Shown: piece after piece, positions 1-9,170 of the stretch
Position numbering within the stretch: the stretch's first letter is position 1
How the letters are laid out: the number at the start of each line of letters is the position of its first letter
Origin: Bacteroidota bacterium
GTDB taxonomy: Bacteria > Bacteroidota > Bacteroidia > Bacteroidales > Prolixibacteraceae
Direction: 5' to 3'
DNA: 64,000 bases
Assembly (NCBI GenBank): GCA_023412195.1
Contig: JAEYNZ010000139.1
Coordinates: forward strand, 1 to 64,000
The notes under the pieces: generated by a model
What the model was told of the DNA's origin: nothing
The model's input: only the letters and a program-made list of their open reading frames with translations
Database searches by the model: none
Position numbers and translations under genes: made by a program

Positions 1-331
1 CTTCAATTAAAATGGATTTGAAAATAGAGGGGGTCTAAAAATTAATGGCTAAATGAATTGCCCATAAATTGGGCTCTACAGATAATAAAATTTAATAATC
101 CCGACTTTAGTCGGTTAACAGTGATAACTTATATAATTATTTCTGCTGTAGTAATTGTTTTTCAGACCCAGGGACAAGATCTGAAAAACTACTTAAGACT
201 AAGTTTAGGAGCAGATCACATAGCCCGCCAGGACTTAATATTTTCTGCCTTCATCCTTAATGATTTTTAAAAGTTGCCTGGGTGCCAGCTTATATGCAAT
301 TGATGAACTTAATAAAATAACAGCAACCTGA
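1..331. other. Non-coding stretch at window start
   Basis: AT-rich DNA ahead of the serine hydrolase. A 70-codon open frame at 58-270 starts with TTG, has no recognisable family and no good start context, so I do not call it. I see no RNA gene, clear promoter box or terminator here. Confidence 0.4.
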
Positions 332-1690
332 ATGTATAATCTTAAACATATGCATAAAATAATTTTTTTCATACAATTGATGTTGTTGCCAATTTTAGGT
401 TCTGCACAAAATGATCAGAGTGCAAAACTTGATAATTTTGTCACAGCTTATGCCTCTGTATATGACTTTCATGGTGTAGTACTTGTAGCTAAAGATGGTA
501 ACATTTTATACGAAGAAGCTTTTGGTTATGCAAACAGGGAATGGTTGATTAAAAACACATTAGACACCCGCTTTCCAATAGCATCGCTTACAAAACAATT
601 CACGGCGGCTGCAATAATGCAACTTGTTGAAAGGGGTGAACTTTCCGTTGCAGATAAACTCAACAAATTTTTTCCGGACTACCCCAAAGGAGACAGTATT
701 ACATTACACATGCTGCTGAATCACACCTCCGGCATAAAGGAATATTCACAACACCCTGAGCTTTTCAGATATAATCCCGATAATATTCAATTATCGAAAG
801 ACTCTGTCATAGAACTTTTTAAAGGATTACCTTTTAACTTTTCACCAGGTACTTTTTGGGGATACAGCAATACCGGCTACATCCTATTGGGTTTAATTAT
901 TGAAAGAGTATCAGGACAAACATATGAAGACTATATCTATAATAATATTTTTAGAAAGGCGGACATGTTCAATAGTGGCGTTTTTAAAAAAGATACTGTT
1001 ATTAAAAACAGAGCATACGGATATACCCAAACGCCGAATAGATTAATGGCGCAAATGGTTATTCCTTATAATATTGGTTATAGTGACGGAGGTTTATTTT
1101 CAACTTTGGAAGATTTGTATAAGTGGAACAATGCTCTTAATTCCGGTATAATTATAGGTAAAGAATTTTTGAAAAAAATGAATACTCCCAACCGTGGAGA
1201 CCATGGTGCAGGCTATGGTATTTTTATTGACCGGATATTTGGGAGGAAAGTTGCATACCATGCAGGTAATATTCCAGGTTATAGTTCTTTGATGATGCAT
1301 TATCCGGATGACAATATCAATATAATTATATTAGCCAACAGAGAAACGAATCTTGATTTTCTACCCAAGGGCATTGCCGCTATCACTCTTGATAAGGAAG
1401 TAATAATGCCTTATCATCATAAACCTATAACATTAAAAAATAGAAATCTCCATCAATACATTGCGCAGATTGAAACACCTTTTCCATTTGAAGTTTTAGA
1501 AAAGGATGGCAAATTATATATGAACTTCGGACGGGAAATAGAATTGGTACCTGAATCAAATACAAAATTTTTTATTTCTGAACCTGACGTGGATATTCAG
1601 CTTGAATATGTTTTTAATGAAAAAAATGAAATACTTCAGGTGTTTTTAATTGAAGGAGGGGTCAGAACTGAAACTAATGTTAAAAAGTGA
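332..1690 (+). CDS. Secreted serine hydrolase, beta-lactamase (class C/PBP4-like) family
   Basis: The protein has 452 residues with an N-terminal signal peptide ending near GSAQ (about residue 26), so it is probably periplasmic or exported. The three class C motifs are visible: SLTK with Ser85 and Lys88, YSN at 178-180, and HAG at 310-312 in place of KTG. These mark a serine peptidase or esterase of the beta-lactamase superfamily; the substrate cannot be read from sequence. After about residue 370 comes a beta-rich tail like DUF3471. An internal ATG at 350 would also keep the signal peptide. The gene looks more AT-rich than the core genes downstream and stands alone, which hints at transfer. 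A second, headless tail of the same type follows it at once. Confidence 0.85.
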   Translation: MYNLKHMHKIIFFIQLMLLPILGSAQNDQSAKLDNFVTAYASVYDFHGVVLVAKDGNILYEEAFGYANREWLIKNTLDTRFPIASLTKQFTAAAIMQLVERGELSVADKLNKFFPDYPKGDSITLHMLLNHTSGIKEYSQHPELFRYNPDNIQLSKDSVIELFKGLPFNFSPGTFWGYSNTGYILLGLIIERVSGQTYEDYIYNNIFRKADMFNSGVFKKDTVIKNRAYGYTQTPNRLMAQMVIPYNIGYSDGGLFSTLEDLYKWNNALNSGIIIGKEFLKKMNTPNRGDHGAGYGIFIDRIFGRKVAYHAGNIPGYSSLMMHYPDDNINIIILANRETNLDFLPKGIAAITLDKEVIMPYHHKPITLKNRNLHQYIAQIETPFPFEVLEKDGKLYMNFGREIELVPESNTKFFISEPDVDIQLEYVFNEKNEILQVFLIEGGVRTETNVKK

Positions 1691-1970
1691 GCACTATTTT
1701 CTGCTTTGGGGAATAGGCGGGTATTATGGGAAAGCGAGTATAAAAAGAATAAATGACGACTATATTCTATCACTTGAATATCATCCATCCATATATGGAG
1801 TTTTATCACCATTTAATAAAGAACAACTAACCTGTACATATAATCAACCGATGTTTGGTAAGGTACAGTTACCTTTTGTCATTGAAAATCAACAGGTGAA
1901 ATCATTTATGCTTTTTGGAGATCGTTTTATGTATCAGATGGTTACGAATTCAGGAAAGAAGAATAGGTAA
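1650..1970 (+). pseudogene. Orphan C-terminal tail of a second serine hydrolase (remnant)
   Basis: An open frame in a different phase overlaps the last 41 bases of the serine hydrolase and runs about 106 codons to a stop next to the porX stop. Its translation (GGYYGKASI near the start, then GKVQLPFVIENQQVKSF) has the strand pattern of DUF3471-like tails found after beta-lactamase-fold domains. It has no catalytic domain and only a TTG codon just after an in-frame stop. The simplest reading is the 3' end of a deleted paralogue. A frameshifted extension of the upstream gene is possible, but that gene already has its own tail. Confidence 0.4.
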
Positions 1971-1973
1971 CAT

Positions 1974-3530
1974 TTATCCTTTAGGTTTCAGTGTAACAAA
2001 TGGAATAATCATTTCTTCAAGCGATATCCCTCCATGCTGAAAAGTATCTTTATAATAATTTGCATAGTAGTTATAATTATTTGGATAGGCAAAAAAGTCG
2101 CCATTACAGGCAAATATATAACTGGTACTCACATTCCGTGAGGGAAGATAAGCAAGTCTGGGGTCACGCACTTCGAAAACATGTTTCGATTTAAAATTCA
2201 GGTTTCGCCCCAGTTTATAGCGAAGATTTGTATTGGTTTCACGGTCACCGATTACTTTCACAGGGTTATCGACTCTTATTGCACCGTGATCAGTGGTTAC
2301 CACCAGCCGGATGTTGTTGCCTGCCAGGGCACGTATTAATTCAAGAAGCGATGAATGGTTAAACCAGCTCAGTGTTAATGACCGGTACGCTTTTTCATTG
2401 TTGGCCAGTTCCCTGATCATATCCATTTCAGTCCGGGCATGCGAAATCATGTCAACAAAATTAAATACCATCACTGAAAGGTCTGATTCAAGGATATTCT
2501 TCAGGCTGTCGGCAGTCTGCCTTTCCCTTCGAATGCCAGATACTTTCTCAAAATACAGTTTTTCCTTTCTCCGGAGACGTTCCATTTGCTTACGGAGCAA
2601 CTGTTCTTCATGAGGATTTTTATTACCCTCATTGTCATCATCTTCCCACAGTGAAGGGTAAAGCTTTTCAATTTCAAGTGGCAATAATCCTGCGAACATT
2701 GCATTCCGGGCATACATTGTAGCAGTTGGAAGAATGCTCAGGTAAAGTTCATCGCTGTCAACTATAAAGTATTCTTCAAAAACAGGACTAATGGTGCGCC
2801 ACTGGTCGAAGCGGAGGTTATCGATTATCAAAACAAAAACTTTCTGTCCGTTATCGAGTAGTGGAAAAATTTTCTGCTGAAAGATATCCTGCGAAAGAAG
2901 TGGTCGTTGGCCAACATCCTTGTTCAGCCATTCAAGGTAGTTCTCCCTGATAAATTTAAAGAATGCCTTGTTTGCATCATCTTTCTGCATTGCCAGCACC
3001 TGGTCCATAGCCGCATCTTCAGAATCTCCAAGTTCAATTTCCCAATAGACCAGTTTTTTGTAGACCTCAAGCCATTCATTAAAATTAAGACGGTCGTTAA
3101 GCCTCATCCCAATCTGTGAAAACTGCATCTGATAAGCGGAAGTCGTCTGACGGGTAACCAGTCGTTTCTGGTCGATATTTTTTTTAAGGGAAAGAAGAAT
3201 CTGCTTTGGATTTACCGGTTTAATCAGATAATCAGCAATCTTTGAACCGATAGCTTCATCCATTATGTTTTCCTCTTCGCTTTTGGTAATCATTACCACA
3301 GGTACATTTGGAGAAATTGCTTTCAATTCATTGAGGGTTTCAAGGCCACTCATTCCCGGCATATTTTCATCCAGAAATACAATATCAAAAAAATGCTCCT
3401 TCACCTTGTCAACTGCATCAAGACCATTGTTTGCAGTTTCAACTTCATATTCTTTGCTTTCCAGGAACATAATGTGTGAACGGAGCATATCAATTTCATC
3501 ATCGACCCAAAGTATGCGTGGTTTCCTCAT
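1974..3530 (-). CDS. porX: PorX, type IX secretion response regulator with PglZ phosphatase-like domain
   Basis: This 518-residue protein is a two-domain regulator. Residues 1-120 form a receiver domain with the acidic pocket Asp10-Asp11 and phosphoacceptor Asp54 (FLDENMPG). Residues from about 150 to the end form a PglZ domain of the alkaline phosphatase superfamily, with metal-site residues near Asp237 (IDNLRFDQW), candidate nucleophile threonines 269/271 (PTATMYAR), and Asp414-His415 (TTDHGA). In Porphyromonas and Flavobacterium, PorX pairs with the histidine kinase PorY and controls type IX secretion; its PglZ domain is a zinc enzyme acting on cyclic oligonucleotides. It lies 84 bases after porW on the same strand, so co-transcription is likely. 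No porY gene is in the window. Confidence 0.93.
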   Translation of the reverse strand: MRKPRILWVDDEIDMLRSHIMFLESKEYEVETANNGLDAVDKVKEHFFDIVFLDENMPGMSGLETLNELKAISPNVPVVMITKSEEENIMDEAIGSKIADYLIKPVNPKQILLSLKKNIDQKRLVTRQTTSAYQMQFSQIGMRLNDRLNFNEWLEVYKKLVYWEIELGDSEDAAMDQVLAMQKDDANKAFFKFIRENYLEWLNKDVGQRPLLSQDIFQQKIFPLLDNGQKVFVLIIDNLRFDQWRTISPVFEEYFIVDSDELYLSILPTATMYARNAMFAGLLPLEIEKLYPSLWEDDDNEGNKNPHEEQLLRKQMERLRRKEKLYFEKVSGIRRERQTADSLKNILESDLSVMVFNFVDMISHARTEMDMIRELANNEKAYRSLTLSWFNHSSLLELIRALAGNNIRLVVTTDHGAIRVDNPVKVIGDRETNTNLRYKLGRNLNFKSKHVFEVRDPRLAYLPSRNVSTSYIFACNGDFFAYPNNYNYYANYYKDTFQHGGISLEEMIIPFVTLKPKG

Positions 3531-3614
3531 ATTTTAAACTTAAAGTAGTGAACTGAGGTAAAGTTACAAAACAAAACAGGTGACTCACTATAGCTTAACA
3601 ATCTTTAACCGCTA

Positions 3615-6600
3615 TCATTCACCCAGATAAATCTGCTTGTAGTATTCCATGTATCCGGTGATATTTTTCTCACTCAGAAATATTTCAAAATTATCATCCG
3701 AAATCAGGAAGTTCCTGTAACTGGCATTACCAAGAGGTGTATATAAATCACGGTTTTGTACTACCATTTTGGAATAACGCAGTGCTGAATCCCTATCGGG
3801 CAGTCCAGTAACAACCACTGCATTCCTGAATTCATCCACCGGCACCTCCCTGATAGAAAGACCGGCTCCCTCCCCTGCATCATTAAAAGAAGCGAGTCCT
3901 TCTACAAAAGCAGGTTTATCAACTCCCTGTGCAGGAATTACAAATACAAAGTAATGTGGCTTTTCTATGTCAGTACTGTAGGGGCCTGAATAAGCAGTTG
4001 AAACAGGGATATTCACTTCTTCTGCATTTTCATTCATGCCCGTAGTTGCCAAGGTGTCCTGAGCAGGCACAGGAGTAGCCTGACTGCGTTGAATGTAGTG
4101 TATACGGAAAAATTCAATATATTCATCCACTTTCACATCATCAAGCAATTTCTGCAGGTTGTTTGCGGTGATAAGGAAATTCCTGTAGGTTGACTGGCCA
4201 AGAGGATCAAACAGATTCCTTGTGCTCACCACTTTCCTGAAATATGACATAGCCTCATTTACGGATGGGATACCCTGAACGATAAGCAGTTGGTAATCAT
4301 CTGCCTGCTTTATCTGTGTTTCAAGGTTCCACCCACCAAATTCATTCCGGTTAAATTGTGCAAATCCATCAAGTGCCGGCCGCATTGAAAGACTTTTATC
4401 TTTTACTGCCAGAATGAAACTTTGAGTTCCTTCAAGATTGGACGAAAATTGTTCAGAAGCACCTGTATCCACTACACGAAACTCTCCCCTGTCGCGAAGC
4501 ATTTGCTCCTCTTCCCTGGCTTTAGCCATTAATTCTTCCGGTGACAATTCAGGTTCCTCATCACTAAAATCAGAACGAATGTACCTGCTGTAGTTCTTTA
4601 CAAAAAATCTCAGATAATCAGCCAGAGAACGATCAGACAATATCTGCCGGTAATTTGTAGAAGATATGGAGAAGTTCACATATTCTGTTCCTGTCAGGGT
4701 CTGGAATACAGGTGCTTTCCTTATAATCGACCTGTGATAGATCAATCCATCATCCTTATTTCCCAATGACCTGATCGTTACAAGGTTCAGCTGATCATTC
4801 AATCCTTCGGTTTCAATATCAAAATCGATTTTAGTATAATGATCAATATTATAGTTGGCTATGTCAAATTTCAGCCGGTTGATGTCAATATTGGCATTAC
4901 TTGGGTAGGCAATTACAAAATAATGAAGTAAATCATCTTCATAGGAAAATTTTCCGCCAAATTCATCATCCTCCATACGAGAGGCAGCAAGCAGTTCCTC
5001 ATTTTGTATTTCCTCAGCGATATATCCCATATCAACCAGACGCTGGTAATCAGTTAGCGTACTGTCCTGTATCAGTGTGAGGATTTCTTCAGCCAGTTTT
5101 ACCGGCTCGGCTTTGGGATAGGTGTTTATATATCCTTTTAACAGATTCTCAAAATTTCTCAAATCTGACTGCGTTCCACGGGCAACAACATCCATAAATT
5201 CAATCTTTGGAACCAACAGGCTATCGGGATCCATGCTTTTTAATGAAGTTGTCAGGTTCATAACCTGTCGGTAGTTGCCGGAACGGTAACTTTTAAAAGT
5301 TTCTTCATAGATTCTGTTCAGGCTGTCCTTCCTGGCTTCCATTTCTACAAAGAAATTTGGATTAAGCAGGTATTGGGCATACTTACTTTGGGGAAACTGT
5401 GAAATGATCATATTCCGGTAATAATCCGCCTTTTGCCTGTCGCCCATTAGTTCATACAGGTCATACAGGTCGAAATAAGCCGGAAGCTGATAGATGTTTG
5501 CCGGATATCTCTTCATCAGACTTTCAAAAGTCTCTGCCGATCTTTCATAGTTACTGAAATCAGCCCTGTATATTTTACCTGCATTATAAAGGGCATCCCG
5601 GATCTTATTATGAGATACCGCCATCAATGAATCATTCAGCGGGAGATCCTGTGTATAATAAGACTTCTGAAGCGGATCATCAATTCTTTTGACAATTTTT
5701 GAGGAATCAACCATTTCTGCCAATTCATCCTCCTGTATTTCGGTCACAGTACTTTTATCCGACCTTCTCCAGTGATCCTCAAGTGTCCTTTGTCCCCAGC
5801 GTTGCTGAAATGTTACCTTCCCGTATGCGACAGTCTGAGGATTATAGAAATACCATCCTCCACCTCCGCCTTCAGGTGTTCCCATGCCCATCCTGTAGCG
5901 ATTGGATCGGTAATAACCCTGTTCACCCTGAGCCTGCAGTTCCAGATTTTGCTGATTCCTTTGCCGTTCCTGTTCGTCCCTCATCAGACGGGCGATCAGC
6001 AGATCCCGCTCATTTTCGGGCATATTTGCAATGCGCTGAAGACTGTCTTCACGTTCAACCGTAAGAACATTTTCAACAAGATTGGTCAGGCTCCTGTATT
6101 TTGCCGACAGTTGCTGATAATCTGGATAAGTGTTATCGATGATAATCATAGCACTGTCATAATATGCCTGTGCACCCTGGTAATTCTTTTCCTCAAAATA
6201 TATGTTAGCCAGAGTGACTGAAGACAGCGCTCTTTGAAACTGGTTATTATAGCTGCTTGCGACTGATTTTCTGTAATTTTCTATGGCCACATCCCGGTTG
6301 CCTTCCCTGAAAAATATGTTCCCGATCGCAAAGTAAATCTGATCGCGGAACTCAACATTTTTCTTGTCGTTTAACATCTTCCGCAACGTCTTTTTTGATT
6401 TTTCGACATCACCCTCTCCTGAAAATACCCCTGCACCATTTATACGTGCATTGAAAGCCATCCGGTATTCCGGGTTCATGCGTACCACTTTCCTATAAGC
6501 TTCTGCTGCAAGCATAGGTTGATTGGTTTCCTTGTACAACTGAGCTTCAATATATTGCAAGCGGGCTTTTTGCTTTTTCCAGCGCGTTTTACTTAAAGCG

Positions 6601-7352
6601 ATATCAATAAATTTAATGGCCTCTGAATATTCCTGCTGCCTGATATAATAGTTTGCTGTTGCAACTGCCAGTTCCCTTTCAAGGTTTTTTGGAAAATCAG
6701 GGTCATTCTGGATAACCTGTATCATTTCAGCAGCTTCTCCAAAACGTTCCAGTTCAGTATAGCTTCGAAGAAGCCAGATTTTGGCTTCGTGGCGTGCATC
6801 TCCATCATTATATCTTCTCAGAATATAAGAAAGATTGTCAACTGCAGCCATAAAATTATGCTGGTAAAAATATGCTTTCCCCATCAGCAGGTAGCTGTCG
6901 TCGACCCACGGATTAAATTCTTCCTGACTTGCAAATTCCTGATACTTTCTTGTACGGCGTGCCCTGCGTTTGGGCTTTTCTGTAATGGAATGAATTTCGA
7001 TAAGTTTTGATGCTTTTATAATAGCATTGTCCATATCAGACTTCACCATATTTGCAACAGCAGGATCACTTTCCTTATATACAGGAAGAAGCCGGGTGTA
7101 ATCATCCTCTATGGCAGTTTCAACCCTGGCCTGACCGGCTTTAAAACTTTCATTTGCATTGAAAAAGATGTTGTATTGCGAAGTAACTTTATGATAGGTA
7201 CGTGAAGCAAAAGTGTTCTTTTTGGTTGAACACCCCTGCAGCAGCGGCATCAGGAGCAGCAATAAAAAAGTATATAGTAAAAGTCGTTTCAAAAATAATT
7301 CAACATTGGCTTTAGGATTAAACTCCGGTTCCCAAATAATATTGTAGTTCAA
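3615..7352 (-). CDS. porW: PorW/SprE-like type IX secretion lipoprotein with TPRs and tripled C-terminal domain
   Basis: The protein is 1245 residues if it starts at the ATG. A lipoprotein signal ends at LLQGC, then comes the SYTYHKVTSQYN-like family start (here RTYHKVTSQYNIFFNANES). TPR-like helices fill about residues 140-420. A glycine-rich linker leads to the family segment WYFYNPQTVAYGK near 500, with more TPR-like helices to about 790. Three related domains of about 112 residues close the protein (about 808-924, 976-1090 and 1131-1243), each ending in a Y-R-N-F-L-I-type segment and an aromatic helix. PorW/SprE proteins I know of are 600-900 residues, so this one is long. They help assemble the type IX motor complex. 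The ATG puts 20 extra residues before the signal; TTG at 7292-7290 gives a cleaner start (MKRLLLYTF). Confidence 0.85.
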   Translation of the reverse strand: MNYNIIWEPEFNPKANVELFLKRLLLYTFLLLLLMPLLQGCSTKKNTFASRTYHKVTSQYNIFFNANESFKAGQARVETAIEDDYTRLLPVYKESDPAVANMVKSDMDNAIIKASKLIEIHSITEKPKRRARRTRKYQEFASQEEFNPWVDDSYLLMGKAYFYQHNFMAAVDNLSYILRRYNDGDARHEAKIWLLRSYTELERFGEAAEMIQVIQNDPDFPKNLERELAVATANYYIRQQEYSEAIKFIDIALSKTRWKKQKARLQYIEAQLYKETNQPMLAAEAYRKVVRMNPEYRMAFNARINGAGVFSGEGDVEKSKKTLRKMLNDKKNVEFRDQIYFAIGNIFFREGNRDVAIENYRKSVASSYNNQFQRALSSVTLANIYFEEKNYQGAQAYYDSAMIIIDNTYPDYQQLSAKYRSLTNLVENVLTVEREDSLQRIANMPENERDLLIARLMRDEQERQRNQQNLELQAQGEQGYYRSNRYRMGMGTPEGGGGGWYFYNPQTVAYGKVTFQQRWGQRTLEDHWRRSDKSTVTEIQEDELAEMVDSSKIVKRIDDPLQKSYYTQDLPLNDSLMAVSHNKIRDALYNAGKIYRADFSNYERSAETFESLMKRYPANIYQLPAYFDLYDLYELMGDRQKADYYRNMIISQFPQSKYAQYLLNPNFFVEMEARKDSLNRIYEETFKSYRSGNYRQVMNLTTSLKSMDPDSLLVPKIEFMDVVARGTQSDLRNFENLLKGYINTYPKAEPVKLAEEILTLIQDSTLTDYQRLVDMGYIAEEIQNEELLAASRMEDDEFGGKFSYEDDLLHYFVIAYPSNANIDINRLKFDIANYNIDHYTKIDFDIETEGLNDQLNLVTIRSLGNKDDGLIYHRSIIRKAPVFQTLTGTEYVNFSISSTNYRQILSDRSLADYLRFFVKNYSRYIRSDFSDEEPELSPEELMAKAREEEQMLRDRGEFRVVDTGASEQFSSNLEGTQSFILAVKDKSLSMRPALDGFAQFNRNEFGGWNLETQIKQADDYQLLIVQGIPSVNEAMSYFRKVVSTRNLFDPLGQSTYRNFLITANNLQKLLDDVKVDEYIEFFRIHYIQRSQATPVPAQDTLATTGMNENAEEVNIPVSTAYSGPYSTDIEKPHYFVFVIPAQGVDKPAFVEGLASFNDAGEGAGLSIREVPVDEFRNAVVVTGLPDRDSALRYSKMVVQNRDLYTPLGNASYRNFLISDDNFEIFLSEKNITGYMEYYKQIYLGE

Positions 7353-7382
7353 TCCTCAAATTTCTTTTTTACCGGATTGACG

Positions 7383-7390
7383 CAAAAATA
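7383..7390 (-). promoter_or_regulatory. Candidate -7 promoter box for porW
   Basis: On the minus strand this reads TATTTTTG, matching the Bacteroidota -7 consensus TAnnTTTG. It lies 31 bases before the porW ATG. I see no clear -33 TTTG at the usual spacing. Confidence 0.4.
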
Positions 7391-7479
7391 TAAATTTTAT
7401 AACACCATTTGTTAAGCTGCAACTTAAAGTGGATAAGCTTAGATAATTCAGGCACCACTATGGAAAATTCCTGTAAAAC

Positions 7480-8607
7480 CTATTTCCTGGTGATTTTAAC
7501 TTTTTTGGTTGGGGCTCTCTGTATATTCCTCAGATGCAGCTGGTGATTCAGATTTTTTGCAACACCGGCAAAGGCCTGTCCAATGACTGAATCAGGATCG
7601 GAAGCTACAGGAGTTCCAATATCCCCTCCCTCTCTAATACTTTGAACTATTGGAATCTGGCCCAGTAATTTTAGTCCAAGTCTTTCAGCCAGCATTTTAC
7701 CCCCGTCCTTACCAAAAATGTAATATTTGTTTTCAGGCAATTCGGCAGGAGTGAACCAGGCCATATTCTCAATCAATCCTAAAACAGGTACATCTACGTT
7801 TTTGCTTTGAAACATACTGGTTCCCCTGATCACATCAGCCAGAGCCACATCCTGGGGTGTTGTAACAATCACAGCACCGGTAACAGGAAGTGTCTGTACC
7901 ATTGTCAGGTGAATATCGCTTGTACCAGGAGGCAAATCTATAAGCATATAATCCAGGTCACCCCACAGGGCATCCATAATCAATTGTTTCAAAGCATTGG
8001 AAGCCATCGGTCCCCGCCAGATGATCGCGCTGTTTGAATCTACAAAGAAACCTATTGAAAGAAATTTTACCCCATATTTTTCAACCGGAACAATCATATC
8101 CCGTCCCTCCACTTTTTCTCCCTCCGGCCTGACATCCTCCACACCAAACATTTTAGGAATCGAAGGCCCAAAAATGTCAGCATCAATCAACCCCACCCTT
8201 GCCCCTGTGTTGGCGAGAGCCACTGCCAGATTAACAGCTACGGTTGATTTCCCGACACCACCCTTTCCCGATGCCACTGCCACGATATTTTTAACACCGG
8301 GCAGCACCGGGCGTTCCATATTATGAAGAAATTTGATTGTAATATTATCTTCAATCTCAACCTGCTCGCCCACATATTTTTTGATTGCATTTTCACATTC
8401 CAAAACAAGAGCTTCAATGTTGGGATCATCGCTTTTCTGAAATACAAGTGAAAAGCTGATATGTTGTCCGGCAATCCGGAGTTCATGAACCATATCAAGT
8501 GAAACCACATCCTCACTGCTGCCGGGATAATTTACATTCCGGAGTGCATCCGTTACATCTTTTGGAACAATTAGCTTACGGGGAGAATTATTCATATCCA
8601 TATTCAT
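7480..8607 (-). CDS. apbC: Mrp/ApbC-family iron-sulfur carrier ATPase
   Basis: This 375-residue protein has an N-terminal MIP18/DUF59-type domain (about 12-95) and a P-loop ATPase domain with the deviant Walker A SGKGGVGKST at 113-122. It also shows the family segments DADIFGPSIP and DLPPGTSD. Such proteins carry Fe-S clusters to apo-proteins in the cytosol. The CxxC pair near the C-terminus of E. coli ApbC is replaced by an ENMAWFTPAELPEN stretch, which is usual in the Bacteroidota branch as I know it. ATG codons at codons 1, 3 and 5 make the exact start uncertain. It is upstream of porW on the same strand, 127 bases away, with a promoter box between. Confidence 0.92.
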   Translation of the reverse strand: MNMDMNNSPRKLIVPKDVTDALRNVNYPGSSEDVVSLDMVHELRIAGQHISFSLVFQKSDDPNIEALVLECENAIKKYVGEQVEIEDNITIKFLHNMERPVLPGVKNIVAVASGKGGVGKSTVAVNLAVALANTGARVGLIDADIFGPSIPKMFGVEDVRPEGEKVEGRDMIVPVEKYGVKFLSIGFFVDSNSAIIWRGPMASNALKQLIMDALWGDLDYMLIDLPPGTSDIHLTMVQTLPVTGAVIVTTPQDVALADVIRGTSMFQSKNVDVPVLGLIENMAWFTPAELPENKYYIFGKDGGKMLAERLGLKLLGQIPIVQSIREGGDIGTPVASDPDSVIGQAFAGVAKNLNHQLHLRNIQRAPTKKVKITRK

Positions 8608-8619
8608 TTAATTACAATG

Positions 8620-8627
8620 CAAAACTA
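8620..8627 (-). promoter_or_regulatory. Candidate -7 promoter box for mrp/apbC
   Basis: Minus-strand TAGTTTTG matches TAnnTTTG and sits 13 bases before the start codon. The spacing fits a short leader. No convincing -33 element is seen. Confidence 0.45.
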
Positions 8628-8693
8628 AAAAATATCTTTAAGTATTTTTGAAATTCATTTATTGTATGTTTTTTGCAGCCGGAATTTTTGGAA

Positions 8694-9119
8694 ATGAAAT
8701 TACATTATGTAAAAATAAAAAATATGAGTAGCAATATGGATAAAAATCGTTTTGAACGATTTTTCACAGAAGAGTCGTTTTGGAATAAAATTAAAAAATT
8801 TTCCAAAGTGGCAGGTATTAAAGTAGTTTATGCGGCTTTATTGCTATACTACATTATGACTGACAGGCTGATAGGTGTTAAAACCAAGCTGTCGATTGCA
8901 GCTGCGCTTGGTTATTTTATTTTTCCAACGGATGCCATTTTTGATTTAACACCGCTGATTGGGTATACAGATGATTTAGGTGTAATGATTTTTGTTCTCA
9001 CTCAAGTTGCCTCAAATATAACCCCTGAAATTAAAGAAAAAGCCCGTGCCCGGTTGGAAGGATGGTTTGGCAGGATTGATGAGACAGAACTTCAGGAACT
9101 GGAAAATAATATAATTTAG
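8694..9119 (+). CDS. DUF1232 (YkvA-like) small membrane protein
   Basis: The protein has about 141 residues. Its centre carries the DUF1232 signature: a hydrophobic helix, then GYFIFPTDAIFDLTPLIGYTDDLG and a second helix. The function of the family is unknown; members are small inner-membrane proteins. A longer frame begins with TTG at 8673, but ATG at 8694 (or 8724, MSSNMDKN) is more credible. It is divergent from mrp/apbC, with less than 90 bases between the two starts. Confidence 0.8.
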   Translation: MKLHYVKIKNMSSNMDKNRFERFFTEESFWNKIKKFSKVAGIKVVYAALLLYYIMTDRLIGVKTKLSIAAALGYFIFPTDAIFDLTPLIGYTDDLGVMIFVLTQVASNITPEIKEKARARLEGWFGRIDETELQELENNII

Positions 9120-9144
9120 GTGCTTCTGCAGGTATAAAATCCTT

Positions 9145-9152
9145 TAACTTTG
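9145..9152 (+). promoter_or_regulatory. Candidate -7 promoter box for the TauE/SafE gene
   Basis: TAACTTTG is a full match to TAnnTTTG and ends 18 bases before the ATG at 9171. It suggests this gene has its own promoter although the DUF1232 gene ends just upstream. Confidence 0.5.
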
Positions 9153-9170
9153 CCGATAAACTCATAAAGG

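Noticed and set aside
58..270. 70-codon frame at the window start
   Set aside because: TTG start, no family, poor composition; no support beyond being open.
5699..6221. Two long frames opposite porW
   Set aside because: They lie wholly inside porW on the other strand and carry no family pattern.
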